Assembly: GCF_011764565.1 (NCBI RefSeq) | Contig: NZ_AP022871.1 | Coordinates: 3,534,320-3,598,319 of the forward strand | Origin: Phytohabitans suffuscus | Lineage (GTDB): Bacteria; Actinomycetota; Actinomycetes; Mycobacteriales; Micromonosporaceae | DNA length: 64,000 nt | Reading direction: 5' to 3' | In this document: positions 8,217-18,845 of the stretch, piece by piece | Numbering within the stretch: the first letter of the stretch is position 1 | Layout of the letters: every line of letters starts with the position of its first letter | The notes under the pieces: generated by a model | Told to the model about the DNA's origin: nothing | What the model saw: the letters and a program-made list of their open reading frames with translations, nothing else | Databases searched by the model: none | Program-made: the position numbers and the translations under genes

Positions 8217-10160
8217 CTAGATGTCCAGGAAGCGCACGTCCTTCGCGTTGCGCTGGATGAACGAGCGACGCGCCTCGACGTCTTCACCCATCAGGACGCT
8301 GAACAGCTCGTCGGCGGTTGCGGCGTCGTCCAGGGTCACCTGACGCAGGGTACGGGTGGCCGGGTTCATCGTGGTGTCCCACAGCTCCGGGTAGTTCATC
8401 TCACCGAGACCCTTGAACCGCTGGATGTCGTCGGGCTTGGCGTTGGGCTTCTTCTCCTGGCGGAGCCGGATCAGCCCGTCCCGCTCGCGGTCCGAGTACG
8501 CGTACTGTGCGTCATCGCCCTTCTTGTTCCACTTGATCTTGTACAGCGGCGGGGCGGCGAGGTAGACGTGGCCCAGCTCGACCAGCGGCCGCATGAAGCG
8601 GAAGAGCAGCGTGAGCAGCAGCGTCTGGATGTGCTGGCCGTCGACGTCGGCGTCCGCCATCAGGATGATCTTGTGATAGCGCAGCTTTTCGATGTCGAAG
8701 TCCTCGTGCACGCCGGTGCCGAGCGCGGTGATCAGCGACTGGACCTCGTTGTTCTTCAGCACCCGGTCGATGCGGGCCTTCTCGACGTTGAGGATCTTGC
8801 CGCGGATCGGGAGGATCGCCTGTGTACGCGGGTCGCGCCCCTGCTTGGCCGAGCCGCCGGCGGAGTCGCCCTCGACGATGAACATCTCCGACTCGCGCGG
8901 GTCGGTCGACTGGCAGTCGGCCAGCTTGCCCGGCATCGAGCCGGACTCCAGCAGCGACTTGCGGCGGGCCAGCTTGCGGGCCTGCGCGGCGGCGATCCGG
9001 GCGCGGGCCGCGGCCGACGCCTTCTGGATGATCATCTTGGCCTCGGCCGGGTTGCGCTCGAACCAGTCGGCCAGCCACTCGTTGCAGACCTTCTGCACGA
9101 AGCTCTTCACCGGGGTGTTGCCGAGCTTGGTCTTGGTCTGACCCTCGAACTGCGGGTTTGCCAGCTTGACCGAGATGATCGCGGCGAGCCCTTCGCGGAT
9201 GTCCTCACCGGAGAGCTTCTCGTCGCCCTTGAGCAGCTTCTTGTCCGCGCCGTACTTGTTGACCACGCTGGTCAGCGCCGCGCGGAAGCCCTCCTCGTGG
9301 GTGCCGCCCTCGTGCGTGTTGATCGTGTTGGCGAAGGTGTAGACCGACTCGCCGTACGACTCGTTCCACTGCATGGCGATCTCGGCCGCCATGCCCTCCT
9401 CCTCGGCGCCGAACTCGATCACCGTCTTGTGGATCGCGTTCTTGGTCTGGTTGAGGTGGCGGACGAAGTCGGCGATGCCGCCCTTGTAGAGGAAGGTCAC
9501 CTCGCGCGGCTTGCCCTCTTCGTCGCGGGCCCGGTCGTCGCGCAGGTGGATGGTGACCCCGCGATTGAGGAACGCCATCTCCTGAAGCCGGCGGTAGATC
9601 GTCTCGAAGGCGAACTCGGTGGTCTCGAAGACCTGCGGGTCCGGCCAGAACGCCACCGAGGAGCCGGAACGGCTCGTGGCCTCGCCCTTCTCCAGCTCCG
9701 TGGGCTTGGAGTTGTGGTACTGCTGGCGGTAGGTGAAGCCGTTTTTCCAGATCTCGAGCTCCATGCGCACCGACAGCGCGTTGACGACCGATACGCCGAC
9801 ACCGTGCAGACCGCCGGAGACCGCGTACGCCTTGCCGTCGAACTTGCCGCCGGCGTGCAGCACGGTCAGCGCCACCTCGACGCCGGGCTTCTTCAGCTTC
9901 GGGTGCAGGTCGACCGGGATGCCACGGCCGTTGTCGATCACGCGTACCCCGCCGTCGGCGAGCAGGATCACGTCGATGGTGTCGCAGTAGCCGGCAAGCG
10001 CCTCGTCGACCGCGTTGTCGACGACCTCCCAGACCAGGTGGTGCAGACCCCGTTCACCGGTGGAACCGATGTACATGCCGGGGCGCTTGCGGACCGCCTC
10101 CAGGCCCTCAAGGACGGTGATCGACTCGGCGCCGTATTCCTGCTTCTTCTGCGCTGCCAC
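8217..10160 (-). CDS. gyrB: DNA gyrase subunit B
   Basis: A 647-residue GHKL-ATPase subunit of gyrase. The ATP-binding region contains [25 protein letters not shown] and the lid [14 protein letters not shown]. The Toprim domain has [27 protein letters not shown] and DADVDG, with the acidic metal ligands in place. The C-terminus ends in [11 protein letters not shown], typical for the family. I chose the GTG at 10160 (product starting [14 protein letters not shown]), as in other actinobacterial GyrB proteins; the open frame extends 30 residues further upstream into an Arg/Pro-rich run without conservation features. It is followed by gyrA and probably forms an operon with it. Confidence 0.97.
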   Translation of the reverse strand: MAAQKKQEYGAESITVLEGLEAVRKRPGMYIGSTGERGLHHLVWEVVDNAVDEALAGYCDTIDVILLADGGVRVIDNGRGIPVDLHPKLKKPGVEVALTVLHAGGKFDGKAYAVSGGLHGVGVSVVNALSVRMELEIWKNGFTYRQQYHNSKPTELEKGEATSRSGSSVAFWPDPQVFETTEFAFETIYRRLQEMAFLNRGVTIHLRDDRARDEEGKPREVTFLYKGGIADFVRHLNQTKNAIHKTVIEFGAEEEGMAAEIAMQWNESYGESVYTFANTINTHEGGTHEEGFRAALTSVVNKYGADKKLLKGDEKLSGEDIREGLAAIISVKLANPQFEGQTKTKLGNTPVKSFVQKVCNEWLADWFERNPAEAKMIIQKASAAARARIAAAQARKLARRKSLLESGSMPGKLADCQSTDPRESEMFIVEGDSAGGSAKQGRDPRTQAILPIRGKILNVEKARIDRVLKNNEVQSLITALGTGVHEDFDIEKLRYHKIILMADADVDGQHIQTLLLTLLFRFMRPLVELGHVYLAAPPLYKIKWNKKGDDAQYAYSDRERDGLIRLRQEKKPNAKPDDIQRFKGLGEMNYPELWDTTMNPATRTLRQVTLDDAATADELFSVLMGEDVEARRSFIQRNAKDVRFLDI

Positions 10161-10630
10161 CCTCGGCCACTTTCTCGCGTCACCCAGCGCTGGTCGGCGC
10201 GGGGGGCGCGGGGTATGGCGGGCAGTCACGGCAGCAGGGGCGCGCGCCACCCAACGTATGCTGGGGCGGGCACTCCCGTCACCGCGGTCGCCCGCGGATC
10301 ACGTTCACTCCGAGCGCCGGATATCCCGGCGTCTTCGTCGCCTCCAATCCTACTGTGCGGAGGCCGGAAACCGGGTACACGGCACCCCATGCGGGCACCT
10401 GAGACCTTCATAGCCGGCCGAATGGCGCCGGGCGCGACTCCCCCCACACACCGGGCACCCCGACGCGGAAGACCGCCCAGCGGGACCGAAACTGTGGGAG
10501 TGCCCGCTCGGGGGTCGCGCAAAGGGCACACCGTGTCGTAATTTTGCCCGGCGCCGTTTGAACCACCAGGCGCCTTTCACACATGGCAGGCGCGCGGTCA
10601 CGCTGCGCTACAGGAGAGGGTGACCCCACG
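10161..10630. other. Divergent intergenic region between gyrB and an unknown gene
   Basis: This 470-base gap holds the promoters of gyrB (leftward) and of the rightward unknown gene. On the minus strand TAGGAT (within AGTAGGATTGG near 10350) is a -10 candidate for gyrB, without a convincing -35. The short open frames here lack third-position G/C bias, and no protein gene is supported. Confidence 0.5.
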
Positions 10631-11185
10631 ATGGGGCTGGACAACGTCGCCGTGAAATGGCCGCGTACCGGCCGCTTTTACGACCCGGTGGCACCGGCCG
10701 AGTTCGTCGACTTCGCCGAGCTCGCCGACGATCCACAGGTCTCGGCGCCGACGGCCGCCCTGGCCGGCCACATCGCAAAAACCGGCACAGTGCGCGCAAC
10801 CGCTTATACGGAGCTGGTCGACCTGCTGCTCGGCCTCGACGGTGTGCTCTACGCCACAGAGGCCGCGGCCGAAGACGAAGACCCCGTGATCGATCCCGAC
10901 GGCTGCGCCTGGATCGCCGGCGGCCTGGAGCGCTTCGTGGAGAGCCACCGGGAGCACGGCGAGGCGGTCACCTTCGACACGGTGGGCGCGGTGCTGCGCG
11001 GTGCCCTCGCCGGCGGCCGCCTGGCCGACCAGCAGCTGCGCTGGCTCGACAACCGCCTCGACGGGCTGCGCGACGAGTCCGGCGGCGCGCCGCAGTGGAG
11101 CTTCTCCCGCTCGGAGCTGGGCGTGCTGTCCCGCTTCTACCGGCGGTGCGCCGACCGCGGTTTCGCCGTCTACGCCGACTTCTGA
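10631..11185 (+). CDS. Hypothetical protein, opposite strand inside the dnaA-gyrA block
   Basis: A 184-residue soluble, acidic protein beginning MGLDNVAVKWPRTGRFYDPV, with no signal peptide, membrane helix or motif that I recognise. Codons are strongly G/C-ending, so it is a real gene. The ATG has a CAGGAGAGGG ribosome-binding site about 11 bases upstream. It lies on the plus strand between dciA and gyrB, which are both on the minus strand, so it interrupts a normally continuous leftward cluster. It may be a lineage-specific gene acquired at this locus; function is not inferable. Confidence 0.7.
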   Translation: MGLDNVAVKWPRTGRFYDPVAPAEFVDFAELADDPQVSAPTAALAGHIAKTGTVRATAYTELVDLLLGLDGVLYATEAAAEDEDPVIDPDGCAWIAGGLERFVESHREHGEAVTFDTVGAVLRGALAGGRLADQQLRWLDNRLDGLRDESGGAPQWSFSRSELGVLSRFYRRCADRGFAVYADF

Positions 11186-11216
11186 GCCCTCTGTCCGGTC
11201 TTCCGCGTCCGGGGCT

Positions 11217-11750
11217 TCAGCCGTAGGTGTCACGGGGGCCGCGGCCCCGCACCCGCATGGCACCGCGCGACCACGACGGCGCCGCCGGTCCGTGGATGTG
11301 CAGCTTGCGCACCACATTGTGGCCGACCTCGGCGGCGATCCGCTGCAGCAGCGACGCCGCCAGCAGGCGCAGCTGGGTGGCCCAGGCCGTCGACTCGGCC
11401 TCCACGGTCAGCTCGCCGTCGTCCAGCTTGATCGGCCGGCTGTGCTTGGCGATGTCGGGGCCGACCACCCGCTCCCACGCCCCGAAGACGGTCGCCTCCG
11501 CCGCCGGGCGCTGCCACCCGCGTGCCTTGACCAGCTTGGCGAGCACGTCGCCGAACGCCTGCGGGTCGCGCGGGTCGGGCCCCGGCCCGGAGTAGCCGCG
11601 GGCCCGCCGGCCGCCGCCGGCTCGCGCCTGCTCACCATCCGACGTGGTACGCCGGCGCGGCGCCGCTGCTTGCCGCCGGGCCTTTGCCGCGTCGAGGACC
11701 GCGCGGGCCAGCTCGGGTCCGGTCTTCTCGCTCTCGGGCTCATTCGACAC
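11217..11750 (-). CDS. dciA: DciA-like DUF721 protein (putative helicase loader)
   Basis: A 177-residue protein. The N-terminal half is basic and low complexity (Ala/Arg/Gly-rich). The C-terminal DUF721 domain runs from [19 protein letters not shown] through [20 protein letters not shown] to [18 protein letters not shown]. DciA proteins interact with DnaB and promote helicase loading in bacteria lacking DnaC/DnaI; no dnaC or dnaI is present here. The mycobacterial equivalent is Rv0004, also between recF and gyrB. The GTG at 11750 overlaps the recF 3' end by 11 bases, indicating coupled translation. Confidence 0.8.
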   Translation of the reverse strand: MSNEPESEKTGPELARAVLDAAKARRQAAAPRRRTTSDGEQARAGGGRRARGYSGPGPDPRDPQAFGDVLAKLVKARGWQRPAAEATVFGAWERVVGPDIAKHSRPIKLDDGELTVEAESTAWATQLRLLAASLLQRIAAEVGHNVVRKLHIHGPAAPSWSRGAMRVRGRGPRDTYG

Positions 11751-12867
11751 GGCGCACCCGTCCTTCCGCCACCTCGTATCGCGCCCCACGGAGAACCGCC
11801 GGCACGTCCTCGGCGACCGCGCACGTTACCAGCAGCTGGCTGGCGCCGCCGACCAGCTCGGCGAGCCGGGCGCGGCGGCCGGCGTCAAGCTCGGCGAAGA
11901 CGTCGTCAAGCACCAGTACGGGCTCGATGCCCTCGGCGCGCAGCAGGTCGTACGCGGCGAGGCGCAGCGCCAGCGCGTAGGACCAGCACTCGCCGTGGCT
12001 CGCGTACCCCTTGGCGGGCAGGTCGCCCAGCGAGAGCGTGAGGTCGTCGCGGTGCGGTCCGACGAGCGTCACGCCACGCTCCACTTCGGACGGCCGGGAC
12101 TCGGTCAGCGCGGCGGCCAGGGCGGCCTGGAGCGCCTCCCTGCCCGGCGGATCCACCGGCACGGTGGCCTTGTACGCGATCGACGCGCCGCCCTTGCCGG
12201 CCGCCACCGCGTCGTACGCCTTGGTCACGTGCGGGGACAGCGCGGCGACCAGCTCCAGGCGGCCGGCGAGCAGCTCGGCGCCGTGCTGGGCCAGGTGGGC
12301 GTCCCACACGTCGAGCGTGGAGAGGTCGCCGCCCCGGCTCCCGCCGGTCTTGCGGGCCAGGTACGCCGTGCGCAGCAAAGCGTTGCGCTGCTTGATCACC
12401 CGGTCGTAGTCGGCCCGTACGCCGGCGTACCGCGGCTGCCGGGCGACGAGCAGGTCGTCGAGGTAGCCGCGGCGCTCGGCCGGGTCACCCCGGACCAGCT
12501 CCAGGTCTTCCGGCGCGAAGAGCACGAGCCGCAGCGCCCCGAGCACGTCGCGGGCCCGGCGCACCGGCGAACGGCCGAGCCGCGCGCGGTTGGCCTTGCC
12601 GGGCACGAGCTCCAGCTCGACCAGCAGCTCGCGTCCATCGTGGACGATCATGCACCGGATCACGGCGGCCGCCGCGCCGGCGCGGACCAGCGGCGCGTCG
12701 GTGGCCACCCGGTGACTGGCCAGCGTGGCGACGTATCCGAGCGCCTCGATCAGGTTGGTCTTGCCGACGCCGTTCTGCCCGACGAGCACCGAACCGCCCG
12801 GCTCGAGGTCGACCTCCACCCGCTCGTACGAGCGGAAGTCGACCAGCTCGAGCCGTCGGACATGCAT
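11740..12867 (-). CDS. recF: DNA replication and repair protein RecF
   Basis: A 375-residue SMC-like ATPase that helps load RecA at gaps and stalled forks. Walker A is GQNGVGKTN (about residues 30-38), the ABC signature region is [14 protein letters not shown], and Walker B with the D-loop is [12 protein letters not shown]. The N-terminal [20 protein letters not shown] is diagnostic. Length is normal. It lies 8 bases after gnd and overlaps dciA, so gnd, recF and dciA are one transcription unit. Confidence 0.97.
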   Translation of the reverse strand: MHVRRLELVDFRSYERVEVDLEPGGSVLVGQNGVGKTNLIEALGYVATLASHRVATDAPLVRAGAAAAVIRCMIVHDGRELLVELELVPGKANRARLGRSPVRRARDVLGALRLVLFAPEDLELVRGDPAERRGYLDDLLVARQPRYAGVRADYDRVIKQRNALLRTAYLARKTGGSRGGDLSTLDVWDAHLAQHGAELLAGRLELVAALSPHVTKAYDAVAAGKGGASIAYKATVPVDPPGREALQAALAAALTESRPSEVERGVTLVGPHRDDLTLSLGDLPAKGYASHGECWSYALALRLAAYDLLRAEGIEPVLVLDDVFAELDAGRRARLAELVGGASQLLVTCAVAEDVPAVLRGARYEVAEGRVRRVE

Positions 12868-12874
12868 CGGACGG

Positions 12875-13750
12875 CTACGGCCGCTTGCGGACCGTGTGCC
12901 CGCCGAACTGCTGGCGGAGCGCGGCGACCGCCTTCATGGCCGGCGAGTCGTCCTGCCGGGAGACGAAGCGGGCGAACAGGGAGGCGGCGATCACGTTCAT
13001 CGGAACGGCCAGCCGGATCGCCTCCTCGACGGTCCAGCGCCCCTCGCCGGTGTCTTCGGTGTAGCCGCTCAGGTTGGCCAGCTCGGGGTCTTCGTCGAGC
13101 GCCCGGTCGAGCAGGTCGAGCAGCCACGACTCGACGACCGAACCGTCGCGCCAGGACTTGATCACGCCCGGCACGTTGGTGATGATCTCCGACTTGGTGA
13201 GCAGCTCGTAGCCCTCGGCGTACGCGTGCATCAGGCCGTACTCGATGCCGTTGTGCACCATCTTGGCGTAATGGCCGGCGCCCACCGGGCCGGCGTGCAC
13301 GAAGCCGAACTGGCCCTGCGGCTTGAGCGCCTCGAAGACCGGCTCGAGCCGGGCCACGTGCTCCGCGTCGCCGCCGACCATCAGCGCGTATCCGTTTTCC
13401 AGGCCCCAGACGCCGCCGGAGACGCCGACGTCCATGTAGCCGATGCCCCGCTGCCACAGCCGCGCCGCGCGCGGGGCGTCGTCGCTGAAGCGGGAGTTGC
13501 CGCCGTCGATGATGAGGTCGCCCTCGCTGAGGTGCGCGGCCAGCTCCTCGATCGCCGCGTCGGTCACCGCCGCCGGCACCATGACCCAGACCGCGCGCGG
13601 CGCCTCCAGCCGCGCGACGAGCTCCTCCAGGCTCGCGACGTCGCTCACGTCCGGGTTGCGGTCGTAACCCACGACCTCGTGCCCGGCCGTGCGCAACCGG
13701 CCGCGCATGTTGCCACCCATCCGGCCAAGGCCCACAAGCCCTAGCTGCAT
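12875..13750 (-). CDS. gnd: 6-phosphogluconate dehydrogenase (decarboxylating), short form
   Basis: A 291-residue enzyme of the pentose phosphate pathway that oxidatively decarboxylates 6-phosphogluconate to ribulose 5-phosphate. The Rossmann motif is [12 protein letters not shown], the substrate loop is [12 protein letters not shown], and the catalytic Lys is in [15 protein letters not shown]. It belongs to the short, usually NAD-using class of about 300 residues rather than the 470-residue class. The insertion of gnd between dnaN and recF is shared with streptomycetes and related actinomycetes. Confidence 0.93.
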   Translation of the reverse strand: MQLGLVGLGRMGGNMRGRLRTAGHEVVGYDRNPDVSDVASLEELVARLEAPRAVWVMVPAAVTDAAIEELAAHLSEGDLIIDGGNSRFSDDAPRAARLWQRGIGYMDVGVSGGVWGLENGYALMVGGDAEHVARLEPVFEALKPQGQFGFVHAGPVGAGHYAKMVHNGIEYGLMHAYAEGYELLTKSEIITNVPGVIKSWRDGSVVESWLLDLLDRALDEDPELANLSGYTEDTGEGRWTVEEAIRLAVPMNVIAASLFARFVSRQDDSPAMKAVAALRQQFGGHTVRKRP

Positions 13751-13799
13751 GACTTTCGTCCCCTTGTTGTCGCTGCCGCTGTCGCGCCGGGTAGCCCGG

Positions 13800-14933
13800 T
13801 CAGCGGGTAACCCGAATCGGCATGATCAGATAGCGGTAGCCGGGAACGATCTCACCGTCCTCACCGGCGGGCGAGATCACCGCCGGCTTGAACGCGTCGA
13901 CGAACGCCATCATCGCCGTGGGGGAACCGAGCGCGGCGAGGCCGTCCAGCAGGTACTGCGGGTTGAAGCCGATGGTCAGCGGCTCGCCGGTGAAGGTGGC
14001 CTCCATCGCCTCGCTGGCCCGCGCCTCCTCGGTGCCGCCGGCCTCGACCACGAGCCCCTCGTCGCTGAAGCTCAGCAGGACCGGCGTGGTGCGGTCGGCG
14101 ACCAGGGCGACGCGGCGGACCACCTCGTTGAGGGCGGACACCGACACCCGGGCCTCGGCGTTGTGCGAGGCGGGGAAGAGCGAGCGCACCGGCGGGTAGT
14201 TGGCGCCGTCGAGCAGGCGGCTGGTGGTGCGGCGGGCGCCGCCGACAAAACCGATCATGCCTTCGCCGGCGCCGCCGTGGGCGAGCGCCATCGTGACGTC
14301 GCCGCCGAGGGGGCCGAGCGTCTTGGCGGTATCGGCGAGCGTGCGGGCCGGCACCAGCGCGTTCAGGCTCACGTCGGGGTTGTCCGGGCGCCACTGCATC
14401 TCGCGCATCGCCAACCGGTAGCGGTCGGTGGCGAGCATCGCCAGCGAGCTGCCGTTCAGCTCGACGCGCACGCCGGTCATCATCGGCAGCGTCTCGTCTC
14501 GCCCGGCGGCGATCGCGACCTGCGACACGGCGGAGGCGAACTCGGCCGCGTCGATCGTGCCCGCGCTGTCGGGCATCTCGGGCAGCGTCGGGTAGTCCTC
14601 GACCGGCATGGTGGGCAGCGTGAACCGGGCACTGCCGCAGACCAGCTCGAGGTGGGCACCGACGGCGGCGATGTCGACCGGCTTGGCGGGCAGCGCCTTG
14701 GTGATTTCGGCGAGCAGGCGGCCGGAGACGAGCGCCGCGCCGTCGGCGTCACCTTGCACGTCGACGCTCACCTGGCTGGAGACCTCGTAGTCGAAGCCGG
14801 ACACGTTGAGCTGACCATCTGTCACCCGCATCATCACGCCGGCGAGCACCGGCACCGACGGCCGGCTGGGCAGGCTCTTCGCTGTCCACGCCACGGCGTC
14901 GGCGAGCGCGTCGCGCTCGACTCGGAACTTCAT
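13800..14933 (-). CDS. dnaN: DNA polymerase III sliding clamp (beta subunit)
   Basis: A 377-residue protein, starting MKFRVERDALADAVAWTAKS, that forms the dimeric ring tethering the replicase to DNA. Three clamp domains are evident, and the C-terminus YRYLIMPIRVTR is the conserved peptide-binding end (VMPMRL in many bacteria). I chose the ATG at 14933, because 19 further upstream codons in frame lack conservation. The oriC region lies immediately upstream. Confidence 0.97.
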   Translation of the reverse strand: MKFRVERDALADAVAWTAKSLPSRPSVPVLAGVMMRVTDGQLNVSGFDYEVSSQVSVDVQGDADGAALVSGRLLAEITKALPAKPVDIAAVGAHLELVCGSARFTLPTMPVEDYPTLPEMPDSAGTIDAAEFASAVSQVAIAAGRDETLPMMTGVRVELNGSSLAMLATDRYRLAMREMQWRPDNPDVSLNALVPARTLADTAKTLGPLGGDVTMALAHGGAGEGMIGFVGGARRTTSRLLDGANYPPVRSLFPASHNAEARVSVSALNEVVRRVALVADRTTPVLLSFSDEGLVVEAGGTEEARASEAMEATFTGEPLTIGFNPQYLLDGLAALGSPTAMMAFVDAFKPAVISPAGEDGEIVPGYRYLIMPIRVTR

Positions 14934-15660
14934 GCCTGTGCCTCCGCGTCGACTCGGTGGTGTGGCGGCCTGGACCGTGAGCGCAGGCACAGAACCGCCC
15001 TACCGACCATAGGGCTCCCCTGCCGGCGGCGTACGCCCACCCCCGGTGGTTTGCCCGATCAGATAACTGGCCCGTCCGATGGTGCGGCCCGGCGGGAGCC
15101 GGTCCACAGAACACACAACGCCGGTGATTGGTTTTTGTTGTCTTAGAAGGATCAAGTTCATCGTCTTCGTAGGGCCTGTGTGAACTGTGGAAGACCGGCG
15201 TCTGCGCTGGCCAGGCTGTTATCCACCGGTGTCTTAGCTGTGGAGAAGCAGGGTACGAAGCGGGCTCTTTCTCCACAGCTTCGCGATCGAGCAACAGTTG
15301 TCCACGTCTGTCCACCGGTCATCCACCGGCTATCCCCGGGTTTCTCCCCAGGGTGTGGAGAGCTTGGTGGGACCCCACCACGACTTTTCCCCAGAACCTT
15401 CAACACCTCGTACACACCTGAGCCATCGGTCGTGGACAGACTTGTTACCCGCCGTACACGTCCACAGCGATTTCCCCAGGAGTTGTCCACAGGTTGTGGG
15501 TAAAGGTTGGCAAGAGCACAAGGGGTTGTCCACCGACAGTGGACGCAGCGTGTGGACGCCTGTGGATGGGTGTGGAAACCAAACTTTCGGCCAGGACTTG
15601 CGGGCGTGCCCGTACGGCCCTCGCCCTGGGGACGGTGGCTCGGGGCGCCCGCGGCGGGCG
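14934..15660. other. oriC: Chromosomal replication origin (oriC)
   Basis: The 727 bases between dnaA and dnaN hold no gene and a dense array of DnaA boxes between about 15180 and 15590. One perfect TTGTCCACA is at 15483-15491. One-mismatch or near boxes include 15219 (TTATCCACC), 15239 and 15269 (facing TTCTCCACA forms), 15298 (TTGTCCACG), 15308, 15459, 15495 (TGTGGGTAA), 15536 (TTGTCCACC), 15561, 15571 and 15581. Boxes occur in both orientations. The stretch at about 15125-15165, with a GGTTTTTGTTG core, is clearly less GC-rich than its surroundings and is a candidate unwinding element on the dnaN side. Confidence 0.93.
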
Positions 15661-17418
15661 TCAGGAGTTCTGCTTGATCCGGTTGGTCAGCTCGGCGATC
15701 TGGTTGTAGAGCGAGCGGCGCTCGGCCATCTGCTGACGGATCTTGCGGTCGGCGTGCATCACCGTGGTGTGGTCACGGCCGCCGAATGCCTGCCCGATGC
15801 GGGGCAGCGACAGGTCGGTGAGCTCGCGGCACAGGTACATGGCGACCTGGCGGGCGTTGACGAGGACCCGCGAGCGCGAGTGGCCGCGCAGGTCCTCCAG
15901 GCTCACGCCGAAGTAGTCGGCCGTCGACACCATGATCTGGTCGGCCGTGATCTCGGGGCCCGAGCCGTCCGGGATGAAGTCGCGCAGCACCTCTTCGGCC
16001 AGCGACAGCTCGACCGGCGACCGGGTCAGCGAGGCGAACGCGGTCACCCGGATGAGCGCGCCCTCAAGCTCGCGGATCGAGTTGGAGATCCGCGAGGCGA
16101 TGAACTCCAGCACGTCCGGCGGCGCGAACAGCCGCTCCTGCGCCGCCTTCTTCTGAAGGATCGCGATGCGGGTCTCCAGGTCGGGCGGCTGGATGTCGGC
16201 GAGCAGGCCCCACTCGAACCGGGTGCGCAGCCGGTCTTCGAGCGTCGCGAGCTGCTTGGGCGAGCGGTCGGACGTGATCACGATCTGCTTGTTGGCGTTG
16301 TGGAGCGTGTTGAACGTGTGGAAGAACTCCTCCTGCGTCCGCTCCCGGTTCTCCAGGAACTGGATGTCGTCGATCAGGAGGATGTCGACGTCGCGGTAGC
16401 GCCGCTGGAAGGCGCTCGTCTTGTCGTCGCGCAGCGAGTTGATGAAGTCGTTGGTGAACTCTTCGGTGGAGACGTACCGCACCGAGCGGGCGTTGCCGAG
16501 CGTCGTGGCGTAGTGGCCGATCGCGTGCAGCAGGTGGGTCTTGCCCAGCCCCGAGCTGCCGTAGATGAACAGCGGGTTGTACGCCTTCGCCGGCGACTCG
16601 GCGACCGCGACCGCGGCCGCGTGGGCGAAGCGGTTGGACGAGCCGATGACGAACGTCTCGAACATGTACTTCGGGTTGAGCCGGTTGCCGCCGGACTCGG
16701 GGCCGCGGCGGTCGTCGCGGGTCGGACCGCCCGGACGGTGGTCGAGCCCCGCGGCGCCCCGGTCGGGCATGGTGGCCGCGCGGCCGGGGCCACTGTCGGG
16801 CCCGGTGTCGCGGCGTAGCTCCCGGGTGGTCGGCTCCTCGCGGCGGGTGAGGTCGGGGTGGTGCATGTCATCCCGGTAGCCGGGCGCGGTCTCGGCGTGC
16901 ACGGGCAGCCGGTCGGTCTCGCCGAGCGGCTCGGGCGCCTGGCGCGGCGCGCTGAAGAGCGCGGTCTGCTCCTCATCCGGATCGCGCGCCATGGGCACGG
17001 ACGCGGAGCCGGTCGCCGGTGGCATGGCCGGTGAGATCGGGTGCTGTGCCGAGCCGGTGGGCCCCTCCTCCTCCACGAAGGCGTCCGCGAACCCGTCGTC
17101 GCCGGCGTCGAGGTCGGTGGGGCTGCCGTAGATCGTGCCGGACGGGCGCCCCTGTCCGTCTTCCGGTGGCCGGATCGTCACGGCGACCTGGATCGGCCGG
17201 CCGAGCCGGCGGGAGAGCGCGTCGGTGATCGCCGGGCGCAGGCGCGACTCGATGACGTCACGCGTGAACGCGTCGGGCACGGACAGCAGCGCGATGTCTT
17301 CCACGATGGCGCCCAGCCGGGTCAGCCGGAGGTATGCGCGCTGCTGTGCCGAGACGATCTCGTCTGCCAGCTCCTCGGTCGCCGCCATCCAGACAACGGC
17401 CAGATCGTTCTCGGCCAC
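15661..17418 (-). CDS. dnaA: Chromosomal replication initiator protein DnaA
   Basis: A 585-residue AAA+ initiator. Domain I begins with [20 protein letters not shown]; a long acidic, Pro-rich domain II of about 150 residues follows, as in actinomycetes. The AAA+ core has [18 protein letters not shown] (Walker A), [15 protein letters not shown] (Walker B) and sensor regions. Domain IV carries the DNA-binding signature [17 protein letters not shown] chose the GTG at 17418; a GTG at 17430 is also possible, since the two give nearly the same N-terminus. oriC lies downstream and two perfect DnaA boxes lie just upstream, so autoregulation is likely. Confidence 0.96.
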   Translation of the reverse strand: MAENDLAVVWMAATEELADEIVSAQQRAYLRLTRLGAIVEDIALLSVPDAFTRDVIESRLRPAITDALSRRLGRPIQVAVTIRPPEDGQGRPSGTIYGSPTDLDAGDDGFADAFVEEEGPTGSAQHPISPAMPPATGSASVPMARDPDEEQTALFSAPRQAPEPLGETDRLPVHAETAPGYRDDMHHPDLTRREEPTTRELRRDTGPDSGPGRAATMPDRGAAGLDHRPGGPTRDDRRGPESGGNRLNPKYMFETFVIGSSNRFAHAAAVAVAESPAKAYNPLFIYGSSGLGKTHLLHAIGHYATTLGNARSVRYVSTEEFTNDFINSLRDDKTSAFQRRYRDVDILLIDDIQFLENRERTQEEFFHTFNTLHNANKQIVITSDRSPKQLATLEDRLRTRFEWGLLADIQPPDLETRIAILQKKAAQERLFAPPDVLEFIASRISNSIRELEGALIRVTAFASLTRSPVELSLAEEVLRDFIPDGSGPEITADQIMVSTADYFGVSLEDLRGHSRSRVLVNARQVAMYLCRELTDLSLPRIGQAFGGRDHTTVMHADRKIRQQMAERRSLYNQIAELTNRIKQNS

Positions 17419-17949
17419 CCCTCGCGCCACCCCCTTCGCCCTCCGCACCACGGGCCACCCGCTGCCCGCCGGTCGTTGTCCACAAGTTATCCACAGCCTG
17501 TGTACCGACCGCCCGTGTTGTCGACCGATTGTGGCTCCCCGCCCGGTACCTCCAGCGGAACACGCTCGGCCTGCGACGACGCTGGAGCGGGTACACCGTG
17601 CCGAACGACTGACTGCCTCGTCCGGTTTTGCACCGATATGTAGCTGCAATGGCTCCCCAGACAGACCGGCAATCGGGCACGCTAACAGCGTTGTCCACAA
17701 CCCTTCAACCGCTGTCCACACCGGTTCGTTGTCGGTGGCCGCGAAACCGCGCATTGAGGCCACTGCCCACCGTGACGCCGACAGTACGGCCTGTTTCGGA
17801 AACCGTTTTCGATGCCCCGCCGCCCGTCCGTTTGACGCTCATTGCGAGCCTGCGTAAGCTTGAGCGGCTGCTCCGTGGCCTGACGGAGCGTCTCGTGCTG
17901 AGGTAAGGCACCAGCAAACGCACCCCGGTAGTGAAGACGGAGATTAGAC
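17419..17949. promoter_or_regulatory. dnaA/rpmH divergent regulatory region with DnaA boxes
   Basis: This 531-base gap separates dnaA (leftward) from rpmH (rightward). Perfect DnaA boxes occur at 17476-17484 (TTGTCCACA), 17487-17495 (TTATCCACA) and 17691-17699 (TTGTCCACA), with a near box CTGTCCACA at 17712-17720. The first pair lies 60-75 bases upstream of the dnaA start and suits autorepression. No open frame here shows codon bias. Confidence 0.75.
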
Positions 17950-18087
17950 GTGAGCAAGCGCACCTACCAGCCGAACAACCGCCGGCGTGCCAAGACCCAC
18001 GGTTTCCGGCTGCGCATGCGCACCCGTGCCGGCCGTGCCATCGTCTCCGCCCGCCGTTCGAAGGGCCGCACCCGCCTGTCGGCCTGA
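17950..18087 (+). CDS. rpmH: 50S ribosomal protein bL34
   Basis: A 45-residue, highly basic protein starting [20 protein letters not shown] and ending in GRTRLSA, the full-length bL34. It binds 23S rRNA in the large subunit. The start is GTG. It begins the rightward cluster rpmH-rnpA-yidD-yidC, diverging from dnaA as in most bacteria, and rnpA starts 31 bases after its stop. Confidence 0.97.
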   Translation: MSKRTYQPNNRRRAKTHGFRLRMRTRAGRAIVSARRSKGRTRLSA

Positions 18088-18118
18088 GCCCGGCGGGCTG
18101 GTCGAAGGTGAGGCAGTC

Positions 18119-18547
18119 GTGCTGGCCGCGGCGCAGCGACTGCGGCGCAGCAGCGACTTCGCCGCAGCGGTGCGCGGTGGCCGCCGCGCCGGCCGCGGGT
18201 CCGTGGTCGTCCACCTGACCGTCCCTTCGCAGGCTGAGCTTTCCGAGCCGGCGCGTTCCGAGGAGTCCTCGGTGCGCGCCGGCTTCGTCGTGTCCAAGGC
18301 CGTCGGCGGGGCCGTGACGCGCAACACGGTCCGCCGCCGCCTCCGTCACCTTGTCCGTGACCACCTCGCCGACCTGCCGCCGGGGAGCGTTCTCGTCGTG
18401 CGGGCCCAGCCCAGCGCGGCCACGGCGGCGTACGAGCGGCTCGGCGCCGACCTGGCCGGCGCGCTCGCCGCCGCCCGCTCGCCCTCCCGTGGTGGCGGCC
18501 GCGGCCGGCCCGGTGCCGGCGTGGAGAAGGGACGCGCCCGTGAGTGA
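18119..18547 (+). CDS. rnpA: Ribonuclease P protein component
   Basis: A 142-residue basic protein that binds RNase P RNA and helps mature tRNA 5' ends. It has [21 protein letters not shown] and the RNR signature in [16 protein letters not shown] near residue 75. The tail after residue 115 is Gly/Arg-rich and longer than in E. coli. The GTG start is the first in frame before the conserved LRRSSDF segment. Its 3' end overlaps yidD by 8 bases. Confidence 0.95.
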   Translation: MLAAAQRLRRSSDFAAAVRGGRRAGRGSVVVHLTVPSQAELSEPARSEESSVRAGFVVSKAVGGAVTRNTVRRRLRHLVRDHLADLPPGSVLVVRAQPSAATAAYERLGADLAGALAAARSPSRGGGRGRPGAGVEKGRARE

Positions 18548-18845
18548 CGAGCAGCACGGCCAGCAGGCCACCGGCAGGCGGCCCGGGATAGCGGCCCGGG
18601 TGCTGACAGCGCTGGTCATCGCGTACCGTCGTTGGATAAGCGCGGCATTGCCGGCGCGCTGCCGGTTCTATCCGTCCTGTAGTGCGTACACGCTGGAGGC
18701 CGTCGCCACGCACGGCGCCCTCCGGGGGACCGCCCTCGCGACCTGGCGATTGCTGCGCTGCCACCCGTTCCACCCCGGCGGGTACGATCCCGTGCCCCCA
18801 CCCAAGAACCACCGTCGTGCCGATGTGACTGGAGCCCCGAATTGA
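18540..18845 (+). CDS. yidD: Membrane protein insertion efficiency factor YidD
   Basis: A 101-residue peripheral membrane protein. The core, [20 protein letters not shown] followed by [12 protein letters not shown] and [17 protein letters not shown], has the family's three conserved cysteines and the amphipathic N-terminal helix. It assists YidC in insertion of membrane proteins. The GTG start overlaps rnpA, and its stop overlaps the TTG of yidC (TTGA), so the three are translationally coupled. Confidence 0.95.
   Translation: MSDEQHGQQATGRRPGIAARVLTALVIAYRRWISAALPARCRFYPSCSAYTLEAVATHGALRGTALATWRLLRCHPFHPGGYDPVPPPKNHRRADVTGAPN

Noticed and set aside
10226..10531. 101-codon minus-strand frame upstream of gyrB
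   Set aside because: No codon bias; it occupies the expected gyrB promoter region.
8568..10541. 657-codon plus-strand frame opposite gyrB
   Set aside because: Antisense shadow of a certain gene; its translation is biased to Leu/Val/Asp/Arg without motifs.
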